The notes beneath the pieces were generated by a model, which worked only from the letters and a program-made list of their open reading frames with translations, searched no databases and was not told the DNA's origin. From Angomonas deanei (lineage: Eukaryota > Euglenozoa > Kinetoplastea > Trypanosomatida > Trypanosomatidae), in NCBI GenBank assembly GCA_903995115.1, contig LR877168.1, forward strand, positions 371,001 through 435,000: a stretch of DNA of 64,000 bases, given 5' to 3'. A program made the position numbers and the translations under genes. This document shows, piece after piece, positions 20,839 to 29,194 of the stretch (positions are counted from its first letter, which is position 1; every line of letters starts with the position of its first letter).

Positions 20839-22026
20839 TTATATTTTCGAAGGAAGATCTTGATTACGTTTAATCACATTTAAAAGAAATGCTTCGCACG
20901 CATCCAGCTCATCGATGTGCACAAATTCGTTGGCCTGATGCGCCACATAGATGGAGCCTGGACCGTACAATACGGTTGGAATACCGATCCCCGCGTACTG
21001 TCCGCCTTCCGCGGCAAACGCCACCTTTTTCTTGGAGTAGTCGGTATGTAACGTACGCACCATCGTGAGAAACGGGTCACTGTCTTCTACCTCCGGAAGC
21101 CCAGGTACGCTAGCGGTGTTGTTAAACTTTATTTGCGCGTCACTGTATTCTTTTTGCATTGTAGGAAGAAGTGTTTCGTCAACGTAGGTTTGAATTTTCT
21201 CTTGAATCGTTTCCTTTGCTGCCGTTGGCAGGTTTCTGAACTCATACGTAAAGTGACACTCACCTGGCACAATGTTCAGCGCTGTACCCCCATGGATAAT
21301 GTTGGTTGACATGGTTGTGAACGGCACATCGAAAAGAGTGTCCTGCTCTCCAACAGAAAGACTTTCCGCAATTTCTCTGATTTTTACAATTAACTTCGCC
21401 GCGTAGTCAATCGCGTTACAGCCCTTGGGTGTCAGCGCCATCGCCGAATGACAAGTTTTTCCGATTATAGTTACCTGATAAACGTGGATTCCTTTGTGCG
21501 CTACAACAATCTTGTTGGACGTCGGCTCGCCTATGATGCATCCATCGGCGGTCACCTTATTCGCTTTGAGAAATGCCGTTAACACCCTCCCACCCAAGCA
21601 CCCAATTTCTTCGTCGTAGGTCCAAGCAAAATGAATGGGTTTCCTTTTCGCCATTTTAACAAAAACTGGCGCCAAGTACATACATTGTGCTATAAAGCCC
21701 TTCATATCACAGGACCCTCTGCCATATATTTTCCCATCTTTTTCGGTGGCTTTAAAAGGATCAGTGTCCCACTTCTGACCTTCGACGGGAACGGTGTCCA
21801 AGTGGCCGGAGAGGATGATACCTCCTTTATCATATCCGTCGGCGGCCCGAAATGTGACAAACATGTTAGCCTTCGTTTTCGGCTGATTATAAACCAACGT
21901 AGTTTCAACATTGAGACTGTCTAAATATTTTTTCAAGAATTCCACGATACTCAAGTTGGAGTTCCTGCTTGTCGTGTCGAATGAGAGAAGTTTTTCAATC
22001 CACTCCTTTCTCGTTTTAGGGAACAT
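20839..22026 (-). CDS. M20-family metallopeptidase, acetylornithine deacetylase (ArgE)-like
   Basis: 395 residues with the full M20/ArgE set: HLDTVP (first zinc His and Asp), GRGSCDMKGF (bridging Asp), DEEIGCLGG (catalytic Glu and zinc Glu), IGEPT (zinc Glu/Asp position) and, near the end, YGPGSIYVAHQANEFV carrying the last zinc His. The dimerisation (lid) domain lies at about 175-300 with GKTCHSA. These enzymes hydrolyse N-acyl amino acids such as N2-acetylornithine. Trypanosomatids lack a full arginine biosynthesis route, so the real substrate may be another acyl amino acid or dipeptide. No targeting signal is evident and a cytosolic site is likely. The start ATG follows immediately after a poly-T stretch. 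Confidence 0.88.
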   Translation of the reverse strand: MFPKTRKEWIEKLLSFDTTSRNSNLSIVEFLKKYLDSLNVETTLVYNQPKTKANMFVTFRAADGYDKGGIILSGHLDTVPVEGQKWDTDPFKATEKDGKIYGRGSCDMKGFIAQCMYLAPVFVKMAKRKPIHFAWTYDEEIGCLGGRVLTAFLKANKVTADGCIIGEPTSNKIVVAHKGIHVYQVTIIGKTCHSAMALTPKGCNAIDYAAKLIVKIREIAESLSVGEQDTLFDVPFTTMSTNIIHGGTALNIVPGECHFTYEFRNLPTAAKETIQEKIQTYVDETLLPTMQKEYSDAQIKFNNTASVPGLPEVEDSDPFLTMVRTLHTDYSKKKVAFAAEGGQYAGIGIPTVLYGPGSIYVAHQANEFVHIDELDACEAFLLNVIKRNQDLPSKI

Positions 22027-22403
22027 TTTTTTCTTTATATTTTCTTAATTCCAAGGGAACGCTAACCGCTTCAACGTCTTCAGAAAAAAAAAAAAAAAAA
22101 GGATGGAGAAACAAAATGAAAAGAGGGAGCCTTTGTGGACGTGAGCGGGAAAAACAAGGGTAAATGCCCGCCCAATTATTGTTCGTTTCAAACCGTGAGG
22201 AATTTGATTTTTTTTTTTTTTTTTTTTGTAAGAGTACAGATTTGGGTGAGAATGGTACAAATTTCATTTCGTTTTATTATTATTATTTTTGATGTTTAGG
22301 ATATTCTGTCCACTTTTATCACTATTTTTGGTCTGCCGAGCTATTTGAGCCTAGTTACCTGCAGCTTCTGGCGACACACACAAAAAGAGATGATACTGCT
22401 AAT
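22027..22403. other. Intergenic region, no gene seen
   Basis: An AT-rich spacer with long A runs at about 22083-22099 and T runs at 22208-22227. On the minus strand it holds the DOT1-like 3' UTR and the leader of the M20 peptidase. Nothing else is supportable. Confidence 0.5.
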
Positions 22404-23306
22404 TTAACTCTCCGGCTTGTCATTATTTTTTCTCGTGTGAATATAAAAAGGCCCTTTCATGGGACACCATTCCACGCTGAGTTCTTGCCACTCGTAGTCT
22501 TTCATACTAAACAACTCGAAAGCTTCAGGATCACGCGCCTTTGCAACCGACCTCGAGTGTGGGTAAAGATCGTTAAAGCAAAGGATTCGTGTTCCGGGGG
22601 CGGCCGCGCGCATCCTTTCAGAAATATACTGCGTTAATGAATTGGGAAACAGCAGGTTAGACATTAATATGACGGTTTTCCCTCCTGTTTTGGAGAAGAA
22701 ATCTTCTTGGGAAATAATTTTCGTCAGGTCGGCGGCTATAATTTCTATGCTCGGGGGTTTAACTCCATCTTTTTCCATCATGTCATTAAATTTCGTGCAA
22801 GCTTCACGTGCTACCTTAGCGTTGTGCTCACTAATTTCAATTCCGACACACTTCGCGCCGGTAAGATACGCTACTTGTAGGAGAATTGAACCGTTTCCAC
22901 ACCCGAAATCATAAAATGTGTCTTCACTGGAAATGTTCATGAGGCGGATCATCCGGCTTACAAACTCCGGAAGGAGTGACTTTGCGCAAAGTGCCCGTGC
23001 TCCACAGATTTCGGTCTGTCTTTTGATTGCCAATTCGTCGTATATATTTTTTAGAGTCTCTGATATAAACTTGCACTGACACGTCGGCTCGATGCAGTGG
23101 TAGCAGTCACTTTTATTCGGCACGCTCGCGAGAGGCAAAGTGAACGGCGAAGCAAAAGTTCCATCGCCTTCTTCCGTGCGCGTTTCGTCTTGTTCAAAGT
23201 GAGTTATCGTTGATTTTCTAGCCTTACTGACGTCACCCCCTAAACTAAGAAACTTTGAAACGGGCTTGTGCTCTTCGGCTTGTCGAGAACGTTTGACGCG
23301 GGCCAT
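22404..23306 (-). CDS. DOT1-type histone H3 lysine methyltransferase (H3K76)
   Basis: 300 residues. The AdoMet-binding motif I is FYDFGCGNGSILLQVA (about 131-146), preceded by a DOT1-like helix and followed by GAKCVGIEISEHNAKVA (motif II region). Further DOT1 features are the ADL and SNLLFPNSL segments, the counterpart of the family's N-N-F motif. The N-terminus has a basic, nuclear-signal-like start (MARVKRSRQAEEHK) and a Cys/His cluster at 68-78 (CYHCIEPTCQC). Trypanosomes have DOT1A and DOT1B, which methylate H3K76 and control replication timing and antigen silencing; both are compact, like this. Which of the two it is cannot be settled here. It lies two genes from the strand switch, in the first part of its polycistron. 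Confidence 0.85.
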   Translation of the reverse strand: MARVKRSRQAEEHKPVSKFLSLGGDVSKARKSTITHFEQDETRTEEGDGTFASPFTLPLASVPNKSDCYHCIEPTCQCKFISETLKNIYDELAIKRQTEICGARALCAKSLLPEFVSRMIRLMNISSEDTFYDFGCGNGSILLQVAYLTGAKCVGIEISEHNAKVAREACTKFNDMMEKDGVKPPSIEIIAADLTKIISQEDFFSKTGGKTVILMSNLLFPNSLTQYISERMRAAAPGTRILCFNDLYPHSRSVAKARDPEAFELFSMKDYEWQELSVEWCPMKGPFYIHTRKNNDKPES

Positions 23307-23751
23307 TTTTATCTACCGGGGATGCTGCTTATCGCGAGTAGAAAATTGAGTCTTAACAACGAAATAATAATAATAATAACAATAAAAACAAAGCGAAATT
23401 AAAGGAACTAAAAATAAAATAAAAAGACGGCTTAGAAGCCCTTGATGGTCTCTTTGAGAGTGGCTAGTGTATTAGCAAATAATGTCGAAACAGAGAAGAA
23501 GAGGGAAAATATTTGTGTTTGTGGGGGGACAATAAAATACAACAGTTAGTGGGGGAAGCTGGCGACGAAAAATAATAATAATAATAAAACGTTAATAATC
23601 GTTGTGACTGGGGTTTCGAGTGTTTGAAAAATCAATTAATATATATTATACAATTGTTTCGCTATTTTTCTGGGAAGCTCGAAAAATGGCGAGAATCAAT
23701 TTCACGTTTAATTTTCTTCCCTGCGCGGACGAGGGATGTAAAGTGCCTTTT
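23307..23751. other. Intergenic region, no gene seen
   Basis: About 445 bases of AT-rich sequence with short TAA/AAT repeats (near 23363-23385 and 23572-23586). It should carry the 3' UTR of the Isy1-like gene and the DOT1 leader. I see no coding potential or RNA gene. Confidence 0.45.
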
Positions 23752-24531
23752 TTAGGCAGCCTTCTTGGCTAGTTCAATTTTTTCTTTTAGTACCCTCCGG
23801 CGCTCGTCCATCAGTCGGCTTTTAAACGTTTCTTCGTCTGGGATGGCAAGCGCATTATTTTTGACGTAGGACAGAATAAAATGGGGGTTACGGGGAGTGC
23901 TATCGACCTCGGTGACAGTTTGTGAGCCTTCTATTTGGGAAAGCTTTTCGTCGGTGCTGCTAGAGAAAATTTCGTTGATGAGACGCGCGTAGATGTCGGA
24001 AGCGTGATTCAGTTCATGCTTGACGCTTCCCTCGGAGGAGGAAGACGAAATTTCACTGTCGGAAATATTGTCGCTCTCGTCGCTTTCGCGTTCTCTTTTT
24101 ACTACAGCAGCTGCTTCAGGGAGATACTTGGCACACCCAAAGTATTGCTTCTTTTTCGACGGCGCAACTACAGCGTCTCTTCCCAGCAATTCATTTTGTC
24201 GCTTCTCCCAAGTCTTTATCTTGATTAATAGGCTATTCAGCTCATTATTTCGGAGACGTACCACTTCTTCACCGTCCTTTTCTATGCTTATTTGTTTGGG
24301 GTCGAGCAGTTTGCTCCTTTTGTCGCCGAAATCTCTCTTCATCTGATATAGCACGTATTTTACTACGTTAACATCGTTGGTGTCGTTCGGGTTGGTCGGC
24401 AGTTTTTTTATGCCTAATTCTGAAAGCCTGTCCTCGGCCTGCTTAGCCTTTTCGTACTTGTAGAGCATTGTGTTTTTCCTTTCCGCGGTGCGGGCAAGGG
24501 TGCCCTCGATTTCCTTCAGCCTGTCCTCCAT
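23752..24531 (-). CDS. Isy1-like pre-mRNA splicing factor
   Basis: From the ATG at 24531 (MEDRLKEIEGTLART) the protein has 259 residues; the frame is open back to 24699 but that part is GC-rich, Pro/Arg/Gly low-complexity DNA of the strand-switch region. Three blocks follow the Isy1 order: an N-terminal AERKNTMLYKYEKAKQAE helix, VRLRNNELNSLLIKIKTWEKRQNELLG (Isy1 has R-x-LNDEINKLL-x-K-x-x-WE-x-R-x-x-ELGG) and KKKQYFGCAKYLPEA (Isy1 has YKYFGAAKDLPG). The C-terminal half is acidic and Ser-rich, then helical. Isy1 joins the NineTeen-associated spliceosome during catalysis; trypanosomes need it for trans-splicing. Assignment rests on motif order from memory, so moderate confidence. It is the first minus-strand gene of the divergent switch. 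Confidence 0.65.
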   Translation of the reverse strand: MEDRLKEIEGTLARTAERKNTMLYKYEKAKQAEDRLSELGIKKLPTNPNDTNDVNVVKYVLYQMKRDFGDKRSKLLDPKQISIEKDGEEVVRLRNNELNSLLIKIKTWEKRQNELLGRDAVVAPSKKKQYFGCAKYLPEAAAVVKRERESDESDNISDSEISSSSSEGSVKHELNHASDIYARLINEIFSSSTDEKLSQIEGSQTVTEVDSTPRNPHFILSYVKNNALAIPDEETFKSRLMDERRRVLKEKIELAKKAA

Positions 24532-24778
24532 TTTCTCTAAACTAAGGGGGTAAGGGTGGTGGGGAGAGGATGTTTCGTTGTTTTTCGAAGGCGGTGGGCG
24601 AGAGTTCCGCTGGCGAGGGGCGCCCGCCGGGCGGTTTGGTTTCCGGCCCCATTTGGCCCCCGCCGCTCCGCCGCGGCCCTGCCCGCACCCTCGCCCCAAA
24701 GCGAAGCCCCTTCCCCCGCCGAACCAACCTCCCCTTCCCCCACCCCCCGCCGCAAACGGGTTCTTTTCAAACAGCGCA
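24532..24778. promoter_or_regulatory. Divergent strand-switch region (likely bidirectional Pol II start)
   Basis: All host genes to the left are on the minus strand and all to the right on the plus strand, and only about 247 bases separate the two starts (24531 and 24779). The stretch is strikingly GC-rich, with runs of C and G and polypurine/polypyrimidine blocks, unlike the AT-rich spacers elsewhere. In kinetoplastids divergent switches are where Pol II begins in both directions, marked by H2A.Z and acetylated H4. Both leaders and both splice acceptors must fit in this short stretch, unless translation starts within it. No sequence motif for a promoter is recognisable, as is normal. Confidence 0.75.
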
Positions 24779-25792
24779 ATGTCTTCCCACGATGATGTTT
24801 CTGAAGAGGATGAGCTGACGTTTTCAATAAAATTGTCGCGTCACTCCTCTTTTGGAGATTTTGCCGCGGTAGGGTTTTCCTTTGACGAAGAAGGTAAACT
24901 AGAACTGAATTCTGGCGCCACCCCGTTTTTCCCTAAATTTAACATCAATGCCACTCCTTTTCTTCCCAGCAAAGAGAGGGAGGATCTCAAGTCCCTGGCG
25001 AAGGCGTTCAACTCCAGAGGATTAGGTGCGGAGGCTCCCCCATTTGTCCCATCCGCGAAGCTGCAGGCCTTGTACATCGATTACTTGGAGCAGCTGGCGC
25101 TTTTGAGGGAGATGATTAATTTGTCTCCGGTGGATGTGGAATTCGGTGGTGCGACCGCCTGTCACCCAAATGGCGACACTGACTATACCACTTCAACTTG
25201 GTTTCCTACAGATCACCCCAGCAAGCATATTTTTGCTGCATTACCCAATGAGCGGTCAGAGAAAAAAATAGCCGCCGGCCGACTGAACCCGAAGGCGAAA
25301 CCCTTTACCGGTCCGGTTATCCGTTCCGAAAGGGCGGGTGAGGAACGTCGTCTGAATGGCCATTCTCCGGCGCCCACCACAAACAAACAACCAACCAGGT
25401 CGCTGGGAAGTCTTAATCCCAACGCTACTTCCTTTTCCCCTGCGGTGGCCAGTCCAAAGGCTGTGGGAGAAAAAAGCGACGCGAAAACCAACGATAATTT
25501 GTCTTCTGTCCCTCCGGACGCGAAAGACAATTCGGCCGCAAAAAAATTAAACCTCCGCGCAGTTCCCTTTGTTGTCCCGCCATCGAAGCTCAAAGAGAAG
25601 GAAACTCGCGAAGGCGACGCGACCGCAGGTCTGAACCCAAAAGCAGTTCCATTTTTCGTGCCTCCTTCAAAGGTAAAGAGGATGAATGAGCGGGTGCAAG
25701 CAGCCAAAGGTGCATTGTTGGCCGAATTTTCAGAGTTTGTATCTTCGTATGTCGCGTATTTAATGGAATACGCCAACGATTTGGAGGGTTGA
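24779..25792 (+). CDS. Protein with about seven PAM2-like motifs, probable poly(A)-binding-protein partner
   Basis: From the ATG at 24779 (MSSHDDVSEEDELTF) the protein has 337 residues, acidic at the front. It repeats the core LN-x-x-A-x-x-F-x-(x)-P: residues 43-52 (LNSGATPFFP), 54-63 (FNINATPFLP), 82-91 (LGAEAPPFVP), 169-179 (LNPKAKPFTGP), 212-221 (LNPNATSFSP), 257-267 (LNLRAVPFVVP) and 285-295 (LNPKAVPFFVP). This is the PAM2 peptide that docks on the MLLE domain of poly(A)-binding protein, as in Paip2, ataxin-2 and eRF3. Linkers are Lys/Glu/Ser/Ala rich and look disordered; short helices lie near 92-115 and 302-335. I see no RNA-binding domain. A multivalent PABP scaffold in mRNA stability or translation is my inference. 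The frame continues upstream to 24578 through Pro/Arg-rich switch DNA, which I exclude. Confidence 0.75.
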   Translation: MSSHDDVSEEDELTFSIKLSRHSSFGDFAAVGFSFDEEGKLELNSGATPFFPKFNINATPFLPSKEREDLKSLAKAFNSRGLGAEAPPFVPSAKLQALYIDYLEQLALLREMINLSPVDVEFGGATACHPNGDTDYTTSTWFPTDHPSKHIFAALPNERSEKKIAAGRLNPKAKPFTGPVIRSERAGEERRLNGHSPAPTTNKQPTRSLGSLNPNATSFSPAVASPKAVGEKSDAKTNDNLSSVPPDAKDNSAAKKLNLRAVPFVVPPSKLKEKETREGDATAGLNPKAVPFFVPPSKVKRMNERVQAAKGALLAEFSEFVSSYVAYLMEYANDLEG

Positions 25793-25996
25793 CAGATTAG
25801 GCCTGAAAAATTTAAATATTATTCCTCCTTATTTTATTTCACTTTCGACAACTTTTTTCGGAGGCTTTATTATGATCACTTTTTTTTTTTTTTCCCTTCC
25901 TCTTTTTCTTCAGTGTTTCCACAACAATGTTAGTTGCTTGTCTGAAGTGTCTTTATATATATATATATATTCTTTCTCATCACCCGCCCGTCTTAC

Positions 25997-26035
25997 TGTT
26001 TCTCTCTCTCTCCTTCTCCTTGCTCTACACATTAG
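25997..26035 (+). promoter_or_regulatory. Trans-splice acceptor (polypyrimidine tract plus AG)
   Basis: A long TC-rich tract ends in ACATTAG with AG at 26034-26035, 22 bases before the ATG of the first FAD dehydrogenase. It is among the clearest spliced-leader addition sites in the window. Confidence 0.7.
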
Positions 26036-26057
26036 GTCAAAGCCGTTTAGTCCATTC

Positions 26058-27305
26058 ATGTCCAAGCCAACGAAAAACGTTGCCGTCATCGGTGCTGGAA
26101 TTGCCGGCGCGTGTACCGCATTTCATCTGCAAAAGAAAGGCTTTAACGTCACTATATTTGACGGGCGGCTGCCTGGTACGGCGACTTCGTACGGAAACGC
26201 GGGGCTAATTCAGGCCCCGTGCGGTTTGCCCTATCCTTTCCCCAAGGGCCTCATGAATCAAATAACGATGGTGCTCAACACAAGAAATGACATCCGCTAT
26301 TACCCTAAGGCAGCTCTCCAGTATTTTTCTCCGATATTCCAGTATTGGCGGTGTTCGTTGCCGGGGCGATACGCCGACATCGCGAAGGAGTTGGACACAC
26401 TCGTGAGCCGCGGCACAGCGGAGGAGCAGCACATTGTTGACGCGGTAGGATGCGGGGACCTTGTGCGCCCCAGCGGCTTTATTGAGGTCTACAGAAAGAA
26501 AAGCTTTTCCGATGTGCAGGAGGCAGCACAGACAAAGCGAAAGCAAAATATGGTGCTCGACGCTATTTCCGCGGAAGAGCTCCGAAAAATGGAGCCCGAT
26601 CTTTCTCACGAGTTTTCGTCCGGATTGCACTTCAAAGATACGCTTCTCGTCCGGGACCCGGGGGCACTTGTTAACGCTTATATTGATCATGTTCTGCAAA
26701 ACGGGGGCCATATGGTGAAGAGCCACGTGAACGAGTTGAAGCCTCCCTCTACAGCGTCTGCAGACTGGAAACTTACCACCGGCGCCGGCGAGTTTCAATC
26801 GCCGCACGTGGTTATTTGCTCTGGTCCTTGGACGGACGTTCTACTAAAACCGTTAGGGTATAAACTTCCCCTGTATCCTCTCCGTGGCTACTGCGCGCAC
26901 TTTCAGCTCCGCGAGGGGGCCGCACTAAACTACCCAGTCGAAGACTTTGAGAACGGGTTCTTCATGGGGCCGATGAGGCAGGGTGTTCGAATCACCACTG
27001 GTGGCGAGTTCACCACGATGGATAGCAAACCCAATGAAAAGCAAATTCGGCGCGCAGAGGAAGTTTTGCGTTCCATTCTCCCCGTCCAGAAAGCCGTGGG
27101 TGGCGTATGGTACGGCCATCGCCCCTGTGTGGGTGACATGAAACCCATCATCGGAGAGTCTAAACATGAGGGGCTCTGGTTCAACTTTGGGCACGCGCAC
27201 AGTGGTCTCACGCTCGGCGCGATAACGGCGCGTGTCTTGGCTGAGTTGCTCGCGGGTGAAAAGACAGTTGTTGATCCCAAGCCATTTTCCATGAACCGTT
27301 TCTAA
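26058..27305 (+). CDS. FAD-dependent amino-acid dehydrogenase (DadA/DAAO family), copy 1
   Basis: The start at 26058 (MSKPTKNVAVIGAGIAGAC) gives 415 residues; the open frame reaches back to 25872 through a TC-rich tract and is not translated in my view. The dinucleotide fold GAGIAGACTAFHLQKKG with an acidic end (FDG) binds FAD at about 10-31. The downstream block LYPLRGYC and the late GVWYGHRPCVGDMKPIIGE and NFGHAHSGLTLGAITARVL are typical of D-amino-acid dehydrogenase small subunits and related DAO-fold enzymes, which oxidise amino acids and pass electrons on. No mitochondrial or glycosomal signal is clear (C-terminus MNRF). It is followed 350 bases on by a diverged tandem copy. Substrate unknown. 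Confidence 0.88.
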   Translation: MSKPTKNVAVIGAGIAGACTAFHLQKKGFNVTIFDGRLPGTATSYGNAGLIQAPCGLPYPFPKGLMNQITMVLNTRNDIRYYPKAALQYFSPIFQYWRCSLPGRYADIAKELDTLVSRGTAEEQHIVDAVGCGDLVRPSGFIEVYRKKSFSDVQEAAQTKRKQNMVLDAISAEELRKMEPDLSHEFSSGLHFKDTLLVRDPGALVNAYIDHVLQNGGHMVKSHVNELKPPSTASADWKLTTGAGEFQSPHVVICSGPWTDVLLKPLGYKLPLYPLRGYCAHFQLREGAALNYPVEDFENGFFMGPMRQGVRITTGGEFTTMDSKPNEKQIRRAEEVLRSILPVQKAVGGVWYGHRPCVGDMKPIIGESKHEGLWFNFGHAHSGLTLGAITARVLAELLAGEKTVVDPKPFSMNRF

Positions 27306-27656
27306 CAGCCGCCCGTTTGATTTATACTGTTTCGGGCCCATTTTTTTTTTTTTTTTTTCTTTTGTATTTGCTTACGTACACATGTATACTGTAGCATTCA
27401 TTTAGCGATTTACCTGCCTACATGAGGACTTCTTTCTTTCTAAATACACTTCTAAACCTAACTTGTCCGATTGATTATATACACGTGTGCTCTTTTCTCC
27501 CTACCGTTGCTCAGGGCTTTTCTTGCCTTCCTTCTCTCTTTTTTCCTTCTTTATTATTCCATTCCATCTTTCCCCGTTCTTTTTCCCTTGTAGTTTCCCA
27601 TGCTTTTCTCTTGTAGTTTCTATTTCCCATATTTTTCACAAGGATTTCAAACGAAA
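27306..27656. other. Spacer between the two FAD dehydrogenases
   Basis: It holds a T run near 27341-27358 and a long pyrimidine-rich tract from about 27495 to 27636 that ends in AAG (AG at 27641-27642), the probable splice acceptor of the second copy. No other gene is seen. Confidence 0.6.
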
Positions 27657-28913
27657 ATGGACGACAAACCGTTTTCGGCTGTTGTATTGGGGGCCGGCAT
27701 GATCGGTGTTTGCTCCGCGTGGTACCTCCAACTAAAAGGCCACAAAGTTCTTCTCGTTGACAAGACTGCCCCCGGCGAACAGGCGTCTGGCGGAAACGCT
27801 GGCTGTATCCAACGTGAGTGCGTACTCCCCTACGGGTTTCCAAGCGGGCTAAAGACATTTGTCCGAATGGCGCTCAACGCAGACATCAGCTCCATGTATC
27901 AGATTCCAGGTGTTCTGCAGAACTGGAAGGCGTTGTTCTACTACTGGCAAAATTCTCAGCCCGGGCTTTACGACAAGAATGCCAGAGAATTTGCCTCTTT
28001 AATCGAGCACTGCACCAAGGAACACGATGTGATGATCAAATCCTCCAAAAGCGACCGACTCGTGAGTCGAAAGGGCTATTTGGAACTTTTCCGTAACAAG
28101 GAAATTCCAGAAATCGAGTCCATCGGCGAACATCACCGAAGTGCCGGCGCCAGCCTCAAAGTTCTCACTCCAAAGGATATTGAGGAGATGGAGCCGTGCC
28201 TGAAAAAGGGCACCTTTAAGGGCGGCTTCCATTTCGACGAGGTATGGACGGTGTCCGACCCCCAGGCGCTGGTCCAGAACTACTGTGACGACTTTGTCCG
28301 TCGTGGCGGCACCTTCGTGAAATCTTCCGTATCCGGCCTTACTCCCCCTTCCGGTGACAACAAGAACTGGAGCGTTCAATTAACCTCCGGTGGGCAGGTG
28401 TCAACCCCGAATGTGGTGGTGGCTCTGGGCGCCTGGTCTGGAAGTTTCCTGTCGAAGCTGGGCTACTACTTTCCCCTTTACCCACTGAGAGGATACAATA
28501 CCCACCTTGAGATGGAAAAGGGTACGTTTCTGAACCACCCCATTTGCGACGTCGAAAACGGATTCGTCATGTGCCCCATGACGGACGGTCTACGTGTCAC
28601 CACCGGAGGCGAGGTGGTGACCCTGGACTCTCCCCCGACCTCCACGCAGGTGGACACCACCGTGAATTTGACGAAGGAAATGTTTAATCTTGGGAAACGC
28701 ACCACTGGCGTCTGGTATGGTCACCGGCCATGCATGTCAGACATGAAGCCTGTCATTGGAGAGGCTCCCAACCACAAGGGTTTGTGGCTCAATTTTGGTC
28801 ACGCACACCAAGGGTTCACCCTCGGGCCTGTTTCGGGCAGATTGCTAAGTGAGTTGATCACCGGCGAGAAGACCCTCGTTGACCCCGTTCCCTTCTCCCC
28901 CAATCGGTTTTAG
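27657..28913 (+). CDS. FAD-dependent amino-acid dehydrogenase (DadA/DAAO family), copy 2
   Basis: The start at 27657 (MDDKPFSAVVLGAGMIG) gives 418 residues. It follows copy 1 throughout: GAGMIGVCSAWYLQLKG for FAD, YPLRGYNTHLE, ENGFVMCPM, TGVWYGHRPCMSDMKPVIGE, NFGHAHQGFTLGPVSGRLL, and the shared tail SPNRF. The two differ across most of the substrate-facing middle, so this is an old duplication with probable change of substrate, not a recent copy. The 5' part of the open frame (27600-27656) is pyrimidine-rich leader. Oxidation of a D-amino acid or a related amine with FAD is the family role; the electron acceptor cannot be told. Confidence 0.88.
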   Translation: MDDKPFSAVVLGAGMIGVCSAWYLQLKGHKVLLVDKTAPGEQASGGNAGCIQRECVLPYGFPSGLKTFVRMALNADISSMYQIPGVLQNWKALFYYWQNSQPGLYDKNAREFASLIEHCTKEHDVMIKSSKSDRLVSRKGYLELFRNKEIPEIESIGEHHRSAGASLKVLTPKDIEEMEPCLKKGTFKGGFHFDEVWTVSDPQALVQNYCDDFVRRGGTFVKSSVSGLTPPSGDNKNWSVQLTSGGQVSTPNVVVALGAWSGSFLSKLGYYFPLYPLRGYNTHLEMEKGTFLNHPICDVENGFVMCPMTDGLRVTTGGEVVTLDSPPTSTQVDTTVNLTKEMFNLGKRTTGVWYGHRPCMSDMKPVIGEAPNHKGLWLNFGHAHQGFTLGPVSGRLLSELITGEKTLVDPVPFSPNRF

Positions 28914-29144
28914 AACTAACACTTGAAACGGTTGGAGGTGTGCGTGATTTCATTTTTTCCCCCTTTTTTTTGTCAAAACGCTTAAGGTTGACTACCTTTT
29001 TTTTTTTTTTACCTCCTTTTGTTCGGTTTTTAATATTATACATATTCGTTGAACTTTAATTCTTAATTTTTTTCTACCCAACTCAAAGTGGAGGTTGACG
29101 TCTGGGGTTTACTTGCGCTAGTATGCCTTCTTTTATCTCTTGCC

Positions 29145-29170
29145 CGCTTCTTCTCTTTTTCTCACCGCAG
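29145..29170 (+). promoter_or_regulatory. Trans-splice acceptor (polypyrimidine tract plus CAG)
   Basis: A CT-rich tract followed by CACCGCAG, with AG at 29169-29170, lies 24 bases before the ATG at 29195. It supports that start over the upstream ATG at 29123, which falls within the tract. Confidence 0.7.
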
Positions 29171-29194
29171 CAATACAGCAGCGTTCGATTGGTA

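Noticed and set aside
24578-24778. N-terminal extension of the PAM2 protein (and 24532-24699 of the Isy1-like protein)
   Set aside because: Pro/Arg/Gly-rich GC text of the strand switch; internal ATGs give normal starts.
25872-26057. N-terminal extension of FAD dehydrogenase copy 1
   Set aside because: Crosses the TC-rich splice tract; the FAD motif lies right after the later ATG.
26980-27000. tRNA-like GTTCGAATCAC box
   Set aside because: Inside the FAD dehydrogenase coding sequence with no matching stems.
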